Assembly (NCBI RefSeq): GCF_014529705.1
Contig: NZ_JAANIH010000001.1
Coordinates: 1-64,000, forward strand
DNA length: 64,000 nucleotides
Source: Bradyrhizobium campsiandrae
GTDB taxonomy: Bacteria > Pseudomonadota > Alphaproteobacteria > Rhizobiales > Xanthobacteraceae
Reading direction: 5' to 3'
Part shown: one piece after another, positions 45,188 to 54,318 of the stretch
How the letters are laid out: each line of letters begins with the position of its first letter
How positions within the stretch are numbered: position 1 is the stretch's first letter
Made by a program: the position numbers and the translations under genes
Notes under the pieces: model-generated
What the model was told of the DNA's origin: nothing
The model's database searches: none
What the model saw: only the letters and a program-made list of their open reading frames with translations

Positions 45188-46384
45188 ATGCAGCTTCACG
45201 AAAAAATCAGCGATCACTTTGCAATGCGCGATCCCCACAGGGGCATGCTCGCGGGAATCAAAGAGCTGGCCCCCGAGATCACGGCACGCGCCAGCGAGAT
45301 CGAGACCGCGCGCTGCCTGCCCTCCGACCTCGTGGATCGGCTGAGATCGATCGGGATTTTTCGAATGTTCGTGCCGCGCAGCCATGGCGGGCTGGAGCTC
45401 GATCTTCCCGCTGGAATGGAGGTCATGAAGGCGCTGACCCGCATCGACGGCTCGGTCGGCTGGATCACGCACGTCGCCGGCGTCGGCGGCCTCTTCGCTG
45501 CGGCGGCGAGCCCGGAACTGTATCGGCGAATCTATCAGAATGGGCCTGACGTCGCGATCTGCGGTTCGTCACAGCCGGCCGGAACCGCAGAGCGCGTGTC
45601 GGGCGGCTACCGCGTCAAGGGCCGCTGGCCTTTCGCCAGCTCCTGCATGCACGCCGACTGGATCGGCGGGTTCTGCATCGTCACCGAAAACGGCAAGCCG
45701 GTCGCGGGTCCCCATGGCAAGCCGCAGCTTCGGGCCGTCGCGCTCCCGGCGCGTGACTGGGAGATCGAGGATACCTGGTACGCAGCGGGCCTCAAGGGCA
45801 CTGGCAGCCATCACATCACGCTGCGGGAGAGGCTGGTTCCCGAGACTGACGTCTTCGACCTCGATGCCCCGCCTCGGATGCCGGGCCCGCTCTACCAGGC
45901 GCTTCGGCAATGGCTGCCGCTGCTCCATGGTGCATTCTCGCTCGGCCTCGCCGAGGGCACAGTCGACGATCTGCTGGCGCTGGCCCACACCGGAAGGCAG
46001 CAACTCTATGCGGCCGCGCCGATGCGCGACTCCGAAATCTTCCAGTTCGGGCTCGGCCGGATTTCAGCCGATCTCCGCGCCGCGCAGGCCTTCCACGGAG
46101 CTCAGGTCGCCAGCCACTGGCGCCACGCGCTGGCCGGCTCGCTGAACGACGAAGAGCTGATCATCGAGGGGTCCCGATCGGCCGTCTGGCTCGCCACGAC
46201 CTGCGTCGGGATCGCGGATGCCTGCTTTGCGCTGGCCGGCAGCAGTGCGGTCTACGACAGTTCGCCTTTGCAGCGACGCTTGCGCGACCTTCACGTCGGC
46301 GCCCAGCATGCTCACGCGCAGCAACGGCTCTATGTCGAGGTCGGCAGGCTCGCCTTGCGCCGCTCGGCCGGACAGGTCCGGTAA
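45188..46384 (+). CDS. Acyl-CoA dehydrogenase-fold flavin monooxygenase-like protein
   Basis: Encodes 398 residues from the ATG at 45188 (upstream in-frame start at 45155 is less likely). The order of an N-terminal helical domain, a middle beta domain with CGSSQPAGTAERVSGGYRVKGRWPFAS and a C-terminal helical domain matches acyl-CoA dehydrogenases, but the C-terminal part is of the class D flavin monooxygenase kind (HsaA, DszC-like), which use reduced flavin and O2. Substrate unknown. It lies between the transglutaminase and the Anbu protease genes that are normally adjacent. Confidence 0.85.
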   Translation: MQLHEKISDHFAMRDPHRGMLAGIKELAPEITARASEIETARCLPSDLVDRLRSIGIFRMFVPRSHGGLELDLPAGMEVMKALTRIDGSVGWITHVAGVGGLFAAAASPELYRRIYQNGPDVAICGSSQPAGTAERVSGGYRVKGRWPFASSCMHADWIGGFCIVTENGKPVAGPHGKPQLRAVALPARDWEIEDTWYAAGLKGTGSHHITLRERLVPETDVFDLDAPPRMPGPLYQALRQWLPLLHGAFSLGLAEGTVDDLLALAHTGRQQLYAAAPMRDSEIFQFGLGRISADLRAAQAFHGAQVASHWRHALAGSLNDEELIIEGSRSAVWLATTCVGIADACFALAGSSAVYDSSPLQRRLRDLHVGAQHAHAQQRLYVEVGRLALRRSAGQVR

Positions 46385-46437
46385 CTGCACAGCTGTGCTA
46401 CAATCGCAGGATCAGACCCGGATTCTGCGAGGCCCCC

Positions 46438-46845
46438 ATGGCGACCGTGAAACTGCTTTCCGACGATGAACTCTCCAGCGAGGCGCGCGCCGTTTTCGAC
46501 GACATCCGCAAGATCAGGCAATCGGACTTCGTCAACAATTTCTGGCGCGCGCTGGCGCATGATCCGAAGACGCTGCGGCGGACCTGGGACAGCATCAAGG
46601 AGGTGATGGCGCCCGGCGCGCTCGATCCAAAGGTCAAGGAGATGCTCTATGTCGCGGTGTCGATCGCGCATGGCTGCAGCTACTGCATCCATTCGCACAC
46701 CGCCGCGGCCCGCGCCAAGGGCATGACCGAGGCCGAATATGGCGAACTGCTCGCCATCGTCGGCATGGCCGCGGAGACGAACCGGCTGGTGACGGCGCTC
46801 GGCGTGCCCGTCGACCCGGCGTTTCTCGCCGATGCGGCTGACTGA
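46438..46845 (+). CDS. Carboxymuconolactone decarboxylase / AhpD family protein
   Basis: Encodes 135 residues. The AhpD motif is seen as HGCSYCIHSHTAAARAKG with C80, C83 and H87; an acidic residue at E68 is in the expected place, so a peroxidase-type disulfide active site is likely. Similar proteins reduce peroxides with a thiol partner. It follows the flavin-monooxygenase-like gene by 53 bases and precedes the Anbu protease gene by 95, all on one strand. Both genes interrupt the usual Anbu cluster. Confidence 0.9.
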   Translation: MATVKLLSDDELSSEARAVFDDIRKIRQSDFVNNFWRALAHDPKTLRRTWDSIKEVMAPGALDPKVKEMLYVAVSIAHGCSYCIHSHTAAARAKGMTEAEYGELLAIVGMAAETNRLVTALGVPVDPAFLADAAD

Positions 46846-46940
46846 CGACCTCGACCGCCCCGGGAATCGGGGGTTGGAGCGGGCTGCGAAATTGGCTACT
46901 AGTTTGGCCGGTAAAAGCGCTCGCGTTTCGGGGACTGGAA

Positions 46941-47699
46941 ATGACCTATTGTTGCGGAATCCTGGTTCGGGACGGGCTGGTCATGATCGCCGACACCCGC
47001 ACCAATGCCGGCCTCGACAATGTCTCGACCTTCCGCAAGCTGCATATCTTCTCCAAGCCCGGCGACCGCATCATGGCGATCGCCAGCGCCGGCAACCTTG
47101 CCATCAGCCAATCGGTGCTCTCCACCCTGACCGAGGGGCTCGAGGACCCCCACACCGGCGAAATCGAGACGCTGATGAACGCGCCGACCATGTTCCAGGC
47201 CGCCCAGCGCATCGGCCGGGCGATCCGGGCGGTGCATGCGACCGAGGGGCCGGCACTGAAATCCGAGGACGTCTCCTTTGACGTCTCCTTCCTGTTCGGC
47301 GGCCAGATCAAGGGCGCGCGCATGCGCCTGTTCATGGTCTACACCGCCGGCAATTTCATCGAGTGCACCACCGACACACCCTACTTGCAGATCGGCGAGC
47401 ACAAATACGGCAAGCCGGTGCTCGACCGCGCCATGCATTACGACGTCGAGCTCTATGAGGCGCTGAAGACCGGCTTGATCTCGATGGATTCGACCATGCG
47501 CTCCAATCTCGGCGTCGGCCTGCCGATCGACGTGCTGGTGGTGCGCAGCGATGCCTGCGAGGCCGACCTCAACCATCGCATCGAGGCCGGCGAGCCCTAT
47601 TTCCACGACCTGCGCTCGCGCTGGTCGGCGGCGTTGCGCGCGGCGCATCAAAATATTCCGCGGCCGCCCTACAAGAACGAAAAAGAACCCAAAACCTGA
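46941..47699 (+). CDS. Proteasome-related protease Anbu (proteasome-type protease)
   Basis: Encodes 252 residues. The N-terminal nucleophile hydrolase start [20 protein letters not shown] has T2, D18 and K33 in the order of the Thr/Asp/Lys active site of proteasome beta subunits. Anbu is the ancestral bacterial beta-subunit relative, forming open helical rings, and is conserved with ATP-grasp, alpha-E and transglutaminase genes. Its substrate is unknown. In this window it is parted from those genes by two unrelated-looking ORFs. A fair ribosome-binding context (GGGGACTGGAA) precedes the ATG. Confidence 0.92.
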   Translation: MTYCCGILVRDGLVMIADTRTNAGLDNVSTFRKLHIFSKPGDRIMAIASAGNLAISQSVLSTLTEGLEDPHTGEIETLMNAPTMFQAAQRIGRAIRAVHATEGPALKSEDVSFDVSFLFGGQIKGARMRLFMVYTAGNFIECTTDTPYLQIGEHKYGKPVLDRAMHYDVELYEALKTGLISMDSTMRSNLGVGLPIDVLVVRSDACEADLNHRIEAGEPYFHDLRSRWSAALRAAHQNIPRPPYKNEKEPKT

Positions 47700-47725
47700 C
47701 AACGCAAAGACAAAGGCAGGAAACG

Positions 47726-48484
47726 ATGAGCGAAGCGAAAAAGATCGCCCTGGTGACGGGGGCCGGCACCGGCGTCGGACGTGCCGCCGCACTGGCGCTG
47801 ATGAACACCGGCTTCACCGTGGTGCTCGCAGGCCGCCGCCTGGAGATGCTCGAGGAGACCGCCAAGCTCGGCCCCGCGGGAAAAAGCCTGTGCGTCACCG
47901 CCGACATGACCAAGCCGGAGTCCATCGCTGCGCTGTTCGACAAGGTGAAGGCGACCTATGGCCGCCTCGACGTGCTCTTCAACAATGCCGGCATGGGCGC
48001 CCCCGCCGTCAACTTCGAGGACCTCAGCCTCGAGCAGTGGCAGGCGGTGGTGAACACCAACCTCACCGGCCCGTTCCTGTGCACCCAGCATGCCTTCCGC
48101 ATCATGAAGGACCAGAGCCCGCGCGGCGGCCGCATCATCAACAACGGCTCGATCTCGGCGCATGCGCCGCGGCCGTTCTCGGCGGCCTATACCTCGACCA
48201 AGCATGCCATCACCGGCCTGACCAAGGCTTCCAACCTCGACGGGCGCATGTATGACATCGCGGTCGGCCAGGTCGACATCGGCAATGCCGCAACCCCGAT
48301 GACCGACCGCATGGTCAACGGTCCCGGCGTGCTGCAGCCCGACGGCACCACCAAGCACGAGCCGCGCATGGACGCGAAAGCCGTCGGCGACGCGGTTGCC
48401 TACATGGCCGGCCTGCCGCTCGATGCCAATGTGCTGACCATGACGGTTATGGCGACCAAGATGCCGTTCGTCGGGCGGGGCTAG
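47726..48484 (+). CDS. SDR-family oxidoreductase
   Basis: Encodes 252 residues. The cofactor motif TGAGTGVG (near residue 11), NNAG (near 90) and the active-site YTSTKHA (YxxxK) with the upstream Ser in NNGSISAH make a complete classical short-chain dehydrogenase. The Arg in GRRL after strand 2 suggests NADP(H). The substrate is unknown. It starts 27 bases after the Anbu gene on the same strand and may be the last gene of that transcript. An AGGAAAC site precedes the ATG. Confidence 0.92.
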   Translation: MSEAKKIALVTGAGTGVGRAAALALMNTGFTVVLAGRRLEMLEETAKLGPAGKSLCVTADMTKPESIAALFDKVKATYGRLDVLFNNAGMGAPAVNFEDLSLEQWQAVVNTNLTGPFLCTQHAFRIMKDQSPRGGRIINNGSISAHAPRPFSAAYTSTKHAITGLTKASNLDGRMYDIAVGQVDIGNAATPMTDRMVNGPGVLQPDGTTKHEPRMDAKAVGDAVAYMAGLPLDANVLTMTVMATKMPFVGRG

Positions 48485-48493
48485 TTGATCTCG

Positions 48494-48545
48494 CGCCCCG
48501 GACGCAGCGCGGCATGCAATGACGCGCTGCAGAGCCGCGACAAGA
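48494..48545. repeat. Fragment of the 'GCCCCGGACGCAGCG' repeat
   Basis: CGCCCCGGACGCAGCGCGGC followed by ATGACGCGCTGC and GCGACAAGAGACC matches the repeat at 4953-5103 in its conserved core. It lies between the convergent SDR and MFS genes. Confidence 0.45.
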
Positions 48546-48553
48546 GACCTTCC

Positions 48554-49807
48554 CTACTCCAGACTCTCGACCTGCCGCAGGCTCGGAAACAGCTTCATCC
48601 ACAGCAGCGCCACCGCAACGGTGCAGACGCCGCCGAGCACGGCGGCAGGCATGGCACCGAACAGGGCAGCGGTCAGGCCGCTCTCGAACTGGCCGAGCTG
48701 GTTCGAGGCGTTGATGAACAGGAAATTGACCGCGCCGACACGGCCGCGCATCTCGTCGGGAGTGGCGAGCTGTACCAGCGAGAAGCGGATCACGACGCTG
48801 ATCGTGTCGGCGGCGCCGAGGATGGCGAGTGACAGCACCGACAGCCACATCCACGACGACAGCGCGAACACGATCGTGGCGACGCCGAACACGATCACGG
48901 CCTGAAACATCCGCAACCCCACGTGGCGGTTGATGGTGTGGTGCGCGAGAATTGCCGTCATCAGCAAGGCTCCGACCGCCGGCGCGGCGCGCAGGATGCC
49001 GAGGCCGAGCGGGCCAGTCTGCAAAATATCGCGCGCGTAGATCGGCAGCAGCGCGGTGGCGCCGCCGAGCAGCACGGCGAACAGGTCGAGCGAGATCGTG
49101 CCCAGGATTGCCGGATTGTTGCGGACGAAGCGGACGCCGGCAAACAGATCGTCCGGCGTCGCGGCGTCCCTGAGCGCGGCCGCCTGCGTCAGGCGGACCA
49201 CCCCGATGCACCCCGCCGCGAACAGCGCGAACGCGCCCGTGATCCCGTAGGCCGCACTTGGTGCGATGACATAGGCAAGCCCGCCGATGGCGGGACCGGC
49301 GATGGTGGCCACCTGGGCCGCCCCGCTCGAGATCGCGGTCGCGCGCTGCAGCGAGCCCTGCGGCGCGATCAAGGGCAACAGCGCCGCCAATGCCGGGCTT
49401 TCGAATGCGCCGACGATCCCGAGCACGAAGGTCGCAATGAAAATGTGCGTCACCGTGAGCCAACCGGCGAACGCGCCCCAGGCGAGAAACAGCGCCGTCA
49501 GCCCTTCGACCACCTCGCAAATCTGCACGACGCGTTTGCGTTCGTAGCGGTCCGCCGCATGCCCGGCAACGAACAGCAGCAGCGCCGTCGGCAGGAATTG
49601 CACGAAGCCAATCATGCCGAGATCGAACGCGCTGCCGGTCAGATCGTACACCTGCCAGCCGATGGCGACGGCCCCGATCTGGGTGGCGAAGCGCGAAAAG
49701 CTGCGCGAGAGCAGGAAGAGCAGGAAGGCGCGGTGGCGAAGGAGCTCGCCGGTGCTGACCGGCGGACTGGCTGAAACTGGCTCGTCTGGTATCGCCCCGT
49801 CGGTCAC
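48554..49807 (-). CDS. MFS transporter (MFS_3 / enterobactin-exporter-like)
   Basis: Encodes 417 residues from a GTG. Twelve TM segments can be traced. RHRAFLLFLLSRSFSRFATQIGAVAIGWQVYDLTGSAFDLGMIG at the start and HAADRYERKRVV (motif A) fit the MFS_3 (EntS-like, DHA3) subfamily of exporters. The substrate is unknown; relatives export siderophores or drugs. It is convergent with the SDR gene. No regulator is adjacent. The start is less sure because no strong ribosome-binding site is visible. Confidence 0.88.
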   Translation of the reverse strand: MTDGAIPDEPVSASPPVSTGELLRHRAFLLFLLSRSFSRFATQIGAVAIGWQVYDLTGSAFDLGMIGFVQFLPTALLLFVAGHAADRYERKRVVQICEVVEGLTALFLAWGAFAGWLTVTHIFIATFVLGIVGAFESPALAALLPLIAPQGSLQRATAISSGAAQVATIAGPAIGGLAYVIAPSAAYGITGAFALFAAGCIGVVRLTQAAALRDAATPDDLFAGVRFVRNNPAILGTISLDLFAVLLGGATALLPIYARDILQTGPLGLGILRAAPAVGALLMTAILAHHTINRHVGLRMFQAVIVFGVATIVFALSSWMWLSVLSLAILGAADTISVVIRFSLVQLATPDEMRGRVGAVNFLFINASNQLGQFESGLTAALFGAMPAAVLGGVCTVAVALLWMKLFPSLRQVESLE

Positions 49808-49949
49808 GCTCGTTTGATCGCCCCTGATCTCAATGTGCCCCGCGTGGCTGACGCGGGGAAGCTTGTCAACAGCAGGAGGGCCGGCAACATTCCCGGCATT
49901 GCGTTTGCAACGCCCGCGCGGCCATAATCATTGGCGGTTTGGGGACATC

Positions 49950-51200
49950 ATGCTACGGCTGCAATCGACACTCGGCGTTTTCGCATTGCTGCTGATCGCC
50001 TTTGCGCTCGCGGAGAATCGCCGCGCGGTCTCGCTCCGGCAGGCCCTGATCGGCCTTGCCGTGACCTTCGCCACCGCGATCGTGCTCTTGAAGGTGCCCC
50101 TCGTCGCGCATGGCTTCGGCGCCATCAACGAGGCGGTCGGCGCCATCTCGGCGGCCTCGCGCGCCGGGTCCTCCTTCGTGTTCGGCTATGTCGGCGGCGG
50201 CCCCCTGCCCTTCGAGCTGAAGGTGCCGGGCGCCGATTTCATCCTGGCGTTCCAGGCGCTGCCGATCGTGCTGGTCATGAGCGTGCTGACGACGCTGCTG
50301 TTCTATTGGCGCGTGCTGCCGCCGGTCGTGCGCGGCATGGCCTGGCTGCTGGAGCGCACGTTGGGGGTCGGCGGCGCGGTCGGGCTCTCGACCGCCGCCA
50401 ACATCTTCCTCGGCATGGTCGAAGCGCCGCTGTTCGTGCGGCCGTATCTGTCGCAGATGAGCCGCAGCGAATTGTTTCTGATCATGACCGGCGGCATGGC
50501 GGGCATCGCCGGCACCGTGCTGGTGCTCTACGCGACGTTGCTTGCCCCTCTCATTCCTGACGCCGCCGCGCATTTCGTCATCGCCTCCGTGCTGGGTGCG
50601 CCGGCCGCGATCCTGGTCAGCCTGATCATGGTCCCCGAAACGTCCAACAAGCGCACCGGCGGAGCGCTTGAAGACCCGGAGATGGAGGTCTCCGGCACCA
50701 TGGATGCGATCGTGAAAGGCACCGGCGCCGGAATCGAGCTGCTGATCAACATCATCGCGATGCTGCTGGTGCTGGTGGCGCTGGTCTACCTCGTCAACGC
50801 CATCCTCGGCCTGCTGCCAAACATTGGCGGGGCGGCGATCTCGCTGCAGCGGCTGCTGGGCCTCGTGATGGCGCCGGTGTGCTGGTTGATGGGGCTGCCG
50901 TGGGATCAGGCCGTTACCGCCGGAAGCCTGATGGGCACCAAGACGGTGCTCAACGAACTGATAGCCTATGTCGATTTCTCGAAACTGCCACCCGGTACGC
51001 TCGATCCGCGCTCGCGCCTGATCATGCTCTATGCCATGTGCGGCTTCGCCAATTTCGCCAGTCTCGGCATCATGATCGGCGGCCTCGGCATCATGGCGCC
51101 GGAGCGGCGCGACGAGATCAACGCGCTGGGGTTGAAGTCGATCGTCTCGGGGACGCTGACGACGTGCCTGATGGGAGCGATCGTCGGGGTGTTGACGTAG
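49950..51200 (+). CDS. Concentrative nucleoside transporter (NupC/CNT family)
   Basis: Encodes 416 residues from the ATG at 49950. Eight or more TM segments are visible. The CNT motifs are present: the Gly-Gly-loaded SFVFGYVGGG with its nearby PLPFELK, NIFLGMVEAPLFVRPYL with the nucleoside-binding Glu, and the C-terminal AMCGFANFASLGIMIGG. CNT proteins carry nucleosides in with H+ or Na+. The frame is open back to 49833, but the hydrophobic start at 49950 is standard. It is transcribed alone and diverges from the MFS gene. Confidence 0.92.
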   Translation: MLRLQSTLGVFALLLIAFALAENRRAVSLRQALIGLAVTFATAIVLLKVPLVAHGFGAINEAVGAISAASRAGSSFVFGYVGGGPLPFELKVPGADFILAFQALPIVLVMSVLTTLLFYWRVLPPVVRGMAWLLERTLGVGGAVGLSTAANIFLGMVEAPLFVRPYLSQMSRSELFLIMTGGMAGIAGTVLVLYATLLAPLIPDAAAHFVIASVLGAPAAILVSLIMVPETSNKRTGGALEDPEMEVSGTMDAIVKGTGAGIELLINIIAMLLVLVALVYLVNAILGLLPNIGGAAISLQRLLGLVMAPVCWLMGLPWDQAVTAGSLMGTKTVLNELIAYVDFSKLPPGTLDPRSRLIMLYAMCGFANFASLGIMIGGLGIMAPERRDEINALGLKSIVSGTLTTCLMGAIVGVLT

Positions 51201-51207
51201 GCATTTT

Positions 51208-52278
51208 CTAAATCAGAACGCCAGCCACCGCGCGAAATGCCGCGACGGCACGATCGATCGCCGCATCATCGATGTGGCGATGGGTCACACAGCGCAATCG
51301 TTGCTTGCCCCAGGGCCTCGCCTTGACGCCCGCTTTTTCGAGAGCATTCGACCATGCGGCGCTGTCACGCCCGGAGCGAGAGACATCGACCTGCACGATA
51401 TTCGTCTGCGGGATCGTCGCGCTGAGCTTTGGATGCATCCCGTTCAGCGCCTCACTCAGAGCGCGCGCACGCCGGTGATCCTCCGCCAGGCGCCCACCCA
51501 TGACCTGAACGGCCTCCAACCCGGCGGCGGCCAGGATGCCGATTTGGCGCTGCGTGCCGCCCAGCATCCGGCGAAACCCGCGGCTCCTCTCGATCACGGC
51601 GCGCGGCCCGGCCAGCACCGCACCGGCCGGCGCGCTCAGGCCTTTCGACAGACACAGGGAGACCGTGTCGCAATGCCTGGCAATCTGGTGCGGCGCCACG
51701 TCGAGAGCCGTCGCGGCATTGAAGAGCCGCGCGCCGTCGAGATGCACGGGGACGCCGCGGACCGACGCCATGGTGTGCACGGCCTGCATGTGCTCCAGCG
51801 GCAAGACGGCGCCGCTCGCATTGTTGTGCGAGGTCTCCATCGCGACAAGACCGGTCTTGAGCTTATGCCCACCGCCTTGCAGGGCGTCCTCCAGCAGGTT
51901 CAGATCCATCGCGCCGGCGGTGCCGGCAACAGCGAGGTAGAACAGCCCGGTGAATGTCGCGGCCCCCCGTTCGGAGGTGTACATGTGGGCGCTCGATTCC
52001 AGCACGACCTGCTCGCTGCGCTGCGACTGCGCGAGCGTCGCGAGCAGATTGGCCATGGTGCAGCTCGGCACGAACAGGCCGGTGTCCTTGCCCAATGCCG
52101 CAGCCGCAACGGCCTCCAGCTCCTGCACCGTGGGATCACCGTCCAGCCCGTCATCGCCCAGCGGCGCCGAGGCCATGCGGGCATACATCGCCTCGGTCGG
52201 CTTGGTGACGGTATCGCTGCGCAGGTCGACGGGCGATAACCCGGCGCCGGCCGCGTTCGTCTCATGTTGATGTGTCAT
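51208..52278 (-). CDS. Low-specificity L-threonine aldolase (PLP-dependent)
   Basis: Encodes 356 residues. The PLP lysine is K212 in LCLSKGLSAP; D181 in HLDGARLFNAA binds the pyridine nitrogen, and H98 in SSAHMY stacks on the ring. VDLRSDTVTKPTEAM at the start is the family signature. The enzyme splits threonine and other beta-hydroxy amino acids into glycine and an aldehyde. It lies 27 bases downstream of the amino-acid binding-protein gene on the same strand, so the two are an operon opposite a LysR gene. It is cytoplasmic and likely a homotetramer. Confidence 0.9.
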   Translation of the reverse strand: MTHQHETNAAGAGLSPVDLRSDTVTKPTEAMYARMASAPLGDDGLDGDPTVQELEAVAAAALGKDTGLFVPSCTMANLLATLAQSQRSEQVVLESSAHMYTSERGAATFTGLFYLAVAGTAGAMDLNLLEDALQGGGHKLKTGLVAMETSHNNASGAVLPLEHMQAVHTMASVRGVPVHLDGARLFNAATALDVAPHQIARHCDTVSLCLSKGLSAPAGAVLAGPRAVIERSRGFRRMLGGTQRQIGILAAAGLEAVQVMGGRLAEDHRRARALSEALNGMHPKLSATIPQTNIVQVDVSRSGRDSAAWSNALEKAGVKARPWGKQRLRCVTHRHIDDAAIDRAVAAFRAVAGVLI

Positions 52279-52305
52279 TGCGGAGCCTCTGGCGCGCGTG
52301 GCGTT

Positions 52306-53226
52306 TCATTCGTAGGCCGCCGGGTCGCCGGAATCGGTCGGGTTGGCCAGCGCCCGCTTGAGGGCGGCACTCATCGGGAATTTCAGGTTGAGGCCATGCG
52401 GCGGGATCGGTGAATTGAAGTATTTATCATAGAGCGCCGCAATCTGCCCGCTCTTGATCAGGTCGATCACGGCGTCATCGACAATCGTCTTGAAAGCGGG
52501 GTCGTCCTTGGGCTCGACGATGCCGTAGGGCGCCATCTCGAGACTCTTGCTGCCGATCAGAAAGTCATCCGGCGTCCTGGACGAGGCAACCGTGGCATAA
52601 GCGAGACCGTCATCGTTGGCGGTGCCGGCCGCCCGGCCCGACGACAGCATCAGGAAGGTCTCGGCCGTGTCCTTGGCAGGCACGACGGTGATGCCGAGAT
52701 TGTTCTTGGCATTGATCAGCGTGATCACCTTGAAGGTCTGGCCGCCGGCCTGGGCAGCGATGGCCTTGCCGCGAAACGAAGCCGGATCATTGACGTCGAC
52801 CCTGCCATCCTTGCGCGCGACGAGGACGACCTGCGCAACGAAGATGGTAGGAGAAAAAGAGACGAGTTTTTGCCGCTCGAGATTATTGGTGGTGTTGCCG
52901 CATTCGAGATCGATCGTCCCGTTGGCGAGCAGTTGAAGACGCGTCGCCGACGTTATCGGGTTATAGCGAACCTCGAGCTTGGGGAGCTTGAGCGCCGTCT
53001 TGATCGCCTGCACCACCCGTTCACAGATTTCCACGGTGTAGCCGATCGGCTTCTGGTTGGCGTCGAGATAGGCGAAAGGCACCGAGGTCTCGGGATAGCC
53101 CAACGTGATCGCGCCGGTCTCACGGATCTTGTCCAGCCTGCCCACACCCTGCGCCATGGCCTCACAGGAAAGAAGACCTGACGCGACGGACGCCGTGGCC
53201 AGTGCCTTGATGATCGTCGCTTTCAT
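52306..53226 (-). CDS. Amino-acid ABC transporter substrate-binding protein (GltI-like)
   Basis: Encodes 306 residues with a signal peptide cleaved near ...SCEAMA-QG. The fold is family 3 (polar amino acid binding), with LDKIRETGAITLGYPETSVPFAYLD, GYTVEICERVVQAIK and DLECGNTTNNLERQKLVSFS, which is close to the glutamate/aspartate-binding GltI group. GAGAGGGG precedes the ATG. No permease or ATPase gene is adjacent, so it must use a channel encoded elsewhere, or serve in sensing. It shares a transcript with the threonine aldolase gene and is divergent from LysR at 53328. Confidence 0.9.
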   Translation of the reverse strand: MKATIIKALATASVASGLLSCEAMAQGVGRLDKIRETGAITLGYPETSVPFAYLDANQKPIGYTVEICERVVQAIKTALKLPKLEVRYNPITSATRLQLLANGTIDLECGNTTNNLERQKLVSFSPTIFVAQVVLVARKDGRVDVNDPASFRGKAIAAQAGGQTFKVITLINAKNNLGITVVPAKDTAETFLMLSSGRAAGTANDDGLAYATVASSRTPDDFLIGSKSLEMAPYGIVEPKDDPAFKTIVDDAVIDLIKSGQIAALYDKYFNSPIPPHGLNLKFPMSAALKRALANPTDSGDPAAYE

Positions 53227-53327
53227 GTCGACCCCTCTCGTTGCGATGCCCGTGATGCACTGGACTATCGTCCAAAAGGTCGATCTGATGGAAATTCCAG
53301 TTTCACACTCACCTATACGGATTTGAT

Positions 53328-54248
53328 ATGGCCGCCCGACGCATGAGCCTGAAGCATGTGGAGGCCTTTCGGGCGGTCTTCCTGACGGGATCGATGACGC
53401 AGGCGGCTCAGCGGATGCATACCTCGCAGCCCCAGATCAGCCGCCTGATCGGACAGTTGGAAGCGATCACGCAATTCCCGCTGTTCGACCGCAGCGGCGG
53501 CCGCCTCCGCCCGACCGTGGACGGATCGCGCTTCTTCCAGGAGGTCGAGAAGACCTTCATCGGCCTGGCTGGCCTCGAGGCCAGCGCAGCCAGCATCCGC
53601 TCGTTTGGTATGGGTCGGCTCAGCGTTGCGGCGATGCCGCGCCTGGCCGGCGGCCTGCTGACGCGCATCGCCGCGCGTTTCAAGATGGACTATCCACATG
53701 TGATGATCTCGATCCGGTCAGGCACGGCGAGCGCCGTCCACGACTGGATCAGTTCCGGACTTTGCGACACCGGATTGGCGATGCTCTACGGCGACGTTGC
53801 AGGCGTGCATGTCGAACCGGTGCTCAGGACGCGTTGTGTTGCAATCATGCCGAAGGGACATCGTCTTGCGCACAAGAAAACGTTGCGTCCAGCCGATTTC
53901 GCCAACGAGGCCTTCATCTCGTTCGCCACGGGGAGCCCGCTCTGCGATCGCATCGATACGATCTTCGCGCAGGCCGACGTCTCGCGCCGCGTTGTTGCCG
54001 AAACTGATCTTGGCGCATCTGTCTGTGCCCTGGTCGCGGCTGGCCTCGGTATCAGCATCATCAACCCGATCGCTGCGCATGACGAAAGCTTCGGCGCGGC
54101 TCTGGTGACGCGCCCGTTCAGCCCTGCCGTCCCCGTGACGATCGCTCTGCTTTATCCACCTTATGCCGCGCGCGGCCGGTTGATCGATGCCTTCAGCGAA
54201 TACGCGCGAAAGATCATGAGTGAAGAATTGGGCTATCTTCAGCGGTAG
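53328..54248 (+). CDS. LysR-family regulator (NocR/OccR-like)
   Basis: Encodes 306 residues. The HTH spans about residues 6-65 (MSLKHVEAFRAVFLTGSMTQ, AAQRMHTSQPQISRLIGQLE), very like NocR/OccR and other regulators of opine and amino-acid use, and the effector domain starts near residue 95. It is divergent from the binding-protein / threonine aldolase operon with 101 bases between them, so that operon is the expected target and an amino acid the expected effector. No clear ribosome-binding site is visible before the ATG at 53328. Confidence 0.9.
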   Translation: MAARRMSLKHVEAFRAVFLTGSMTQAAQRMHTSQPQISRLIGQLEAITQFPLFDRSGGRLRPTVDGSRFFQEVEKTFIGLAGLEASAASIRSFGMGRLSVAAMPRLAGGLLTRIAARFKMDYPHVMISIRSGTASAVHDWISSGLCDTGLAMLYGDVAGVHVEPVLRTRCVAIMPKGHRLAHKKTLRPADFANEAFISFATGSPLCDRIDTIFAQADVSRRVVAETDLGASVCALVAAGLGISIINPIAAHDESFGAALVTRPFSPAVPVTIALLYPPYAARGRLIDAFSEYARKIMSEELGYLQR

Positions 54249-54318
54249 TCGAGTGATGCGAAGCACCTTGCGGTGACGACGACGGGCGCCTGCGCCCTCG
54301 GCCTCGCTGCAGTCCCGG

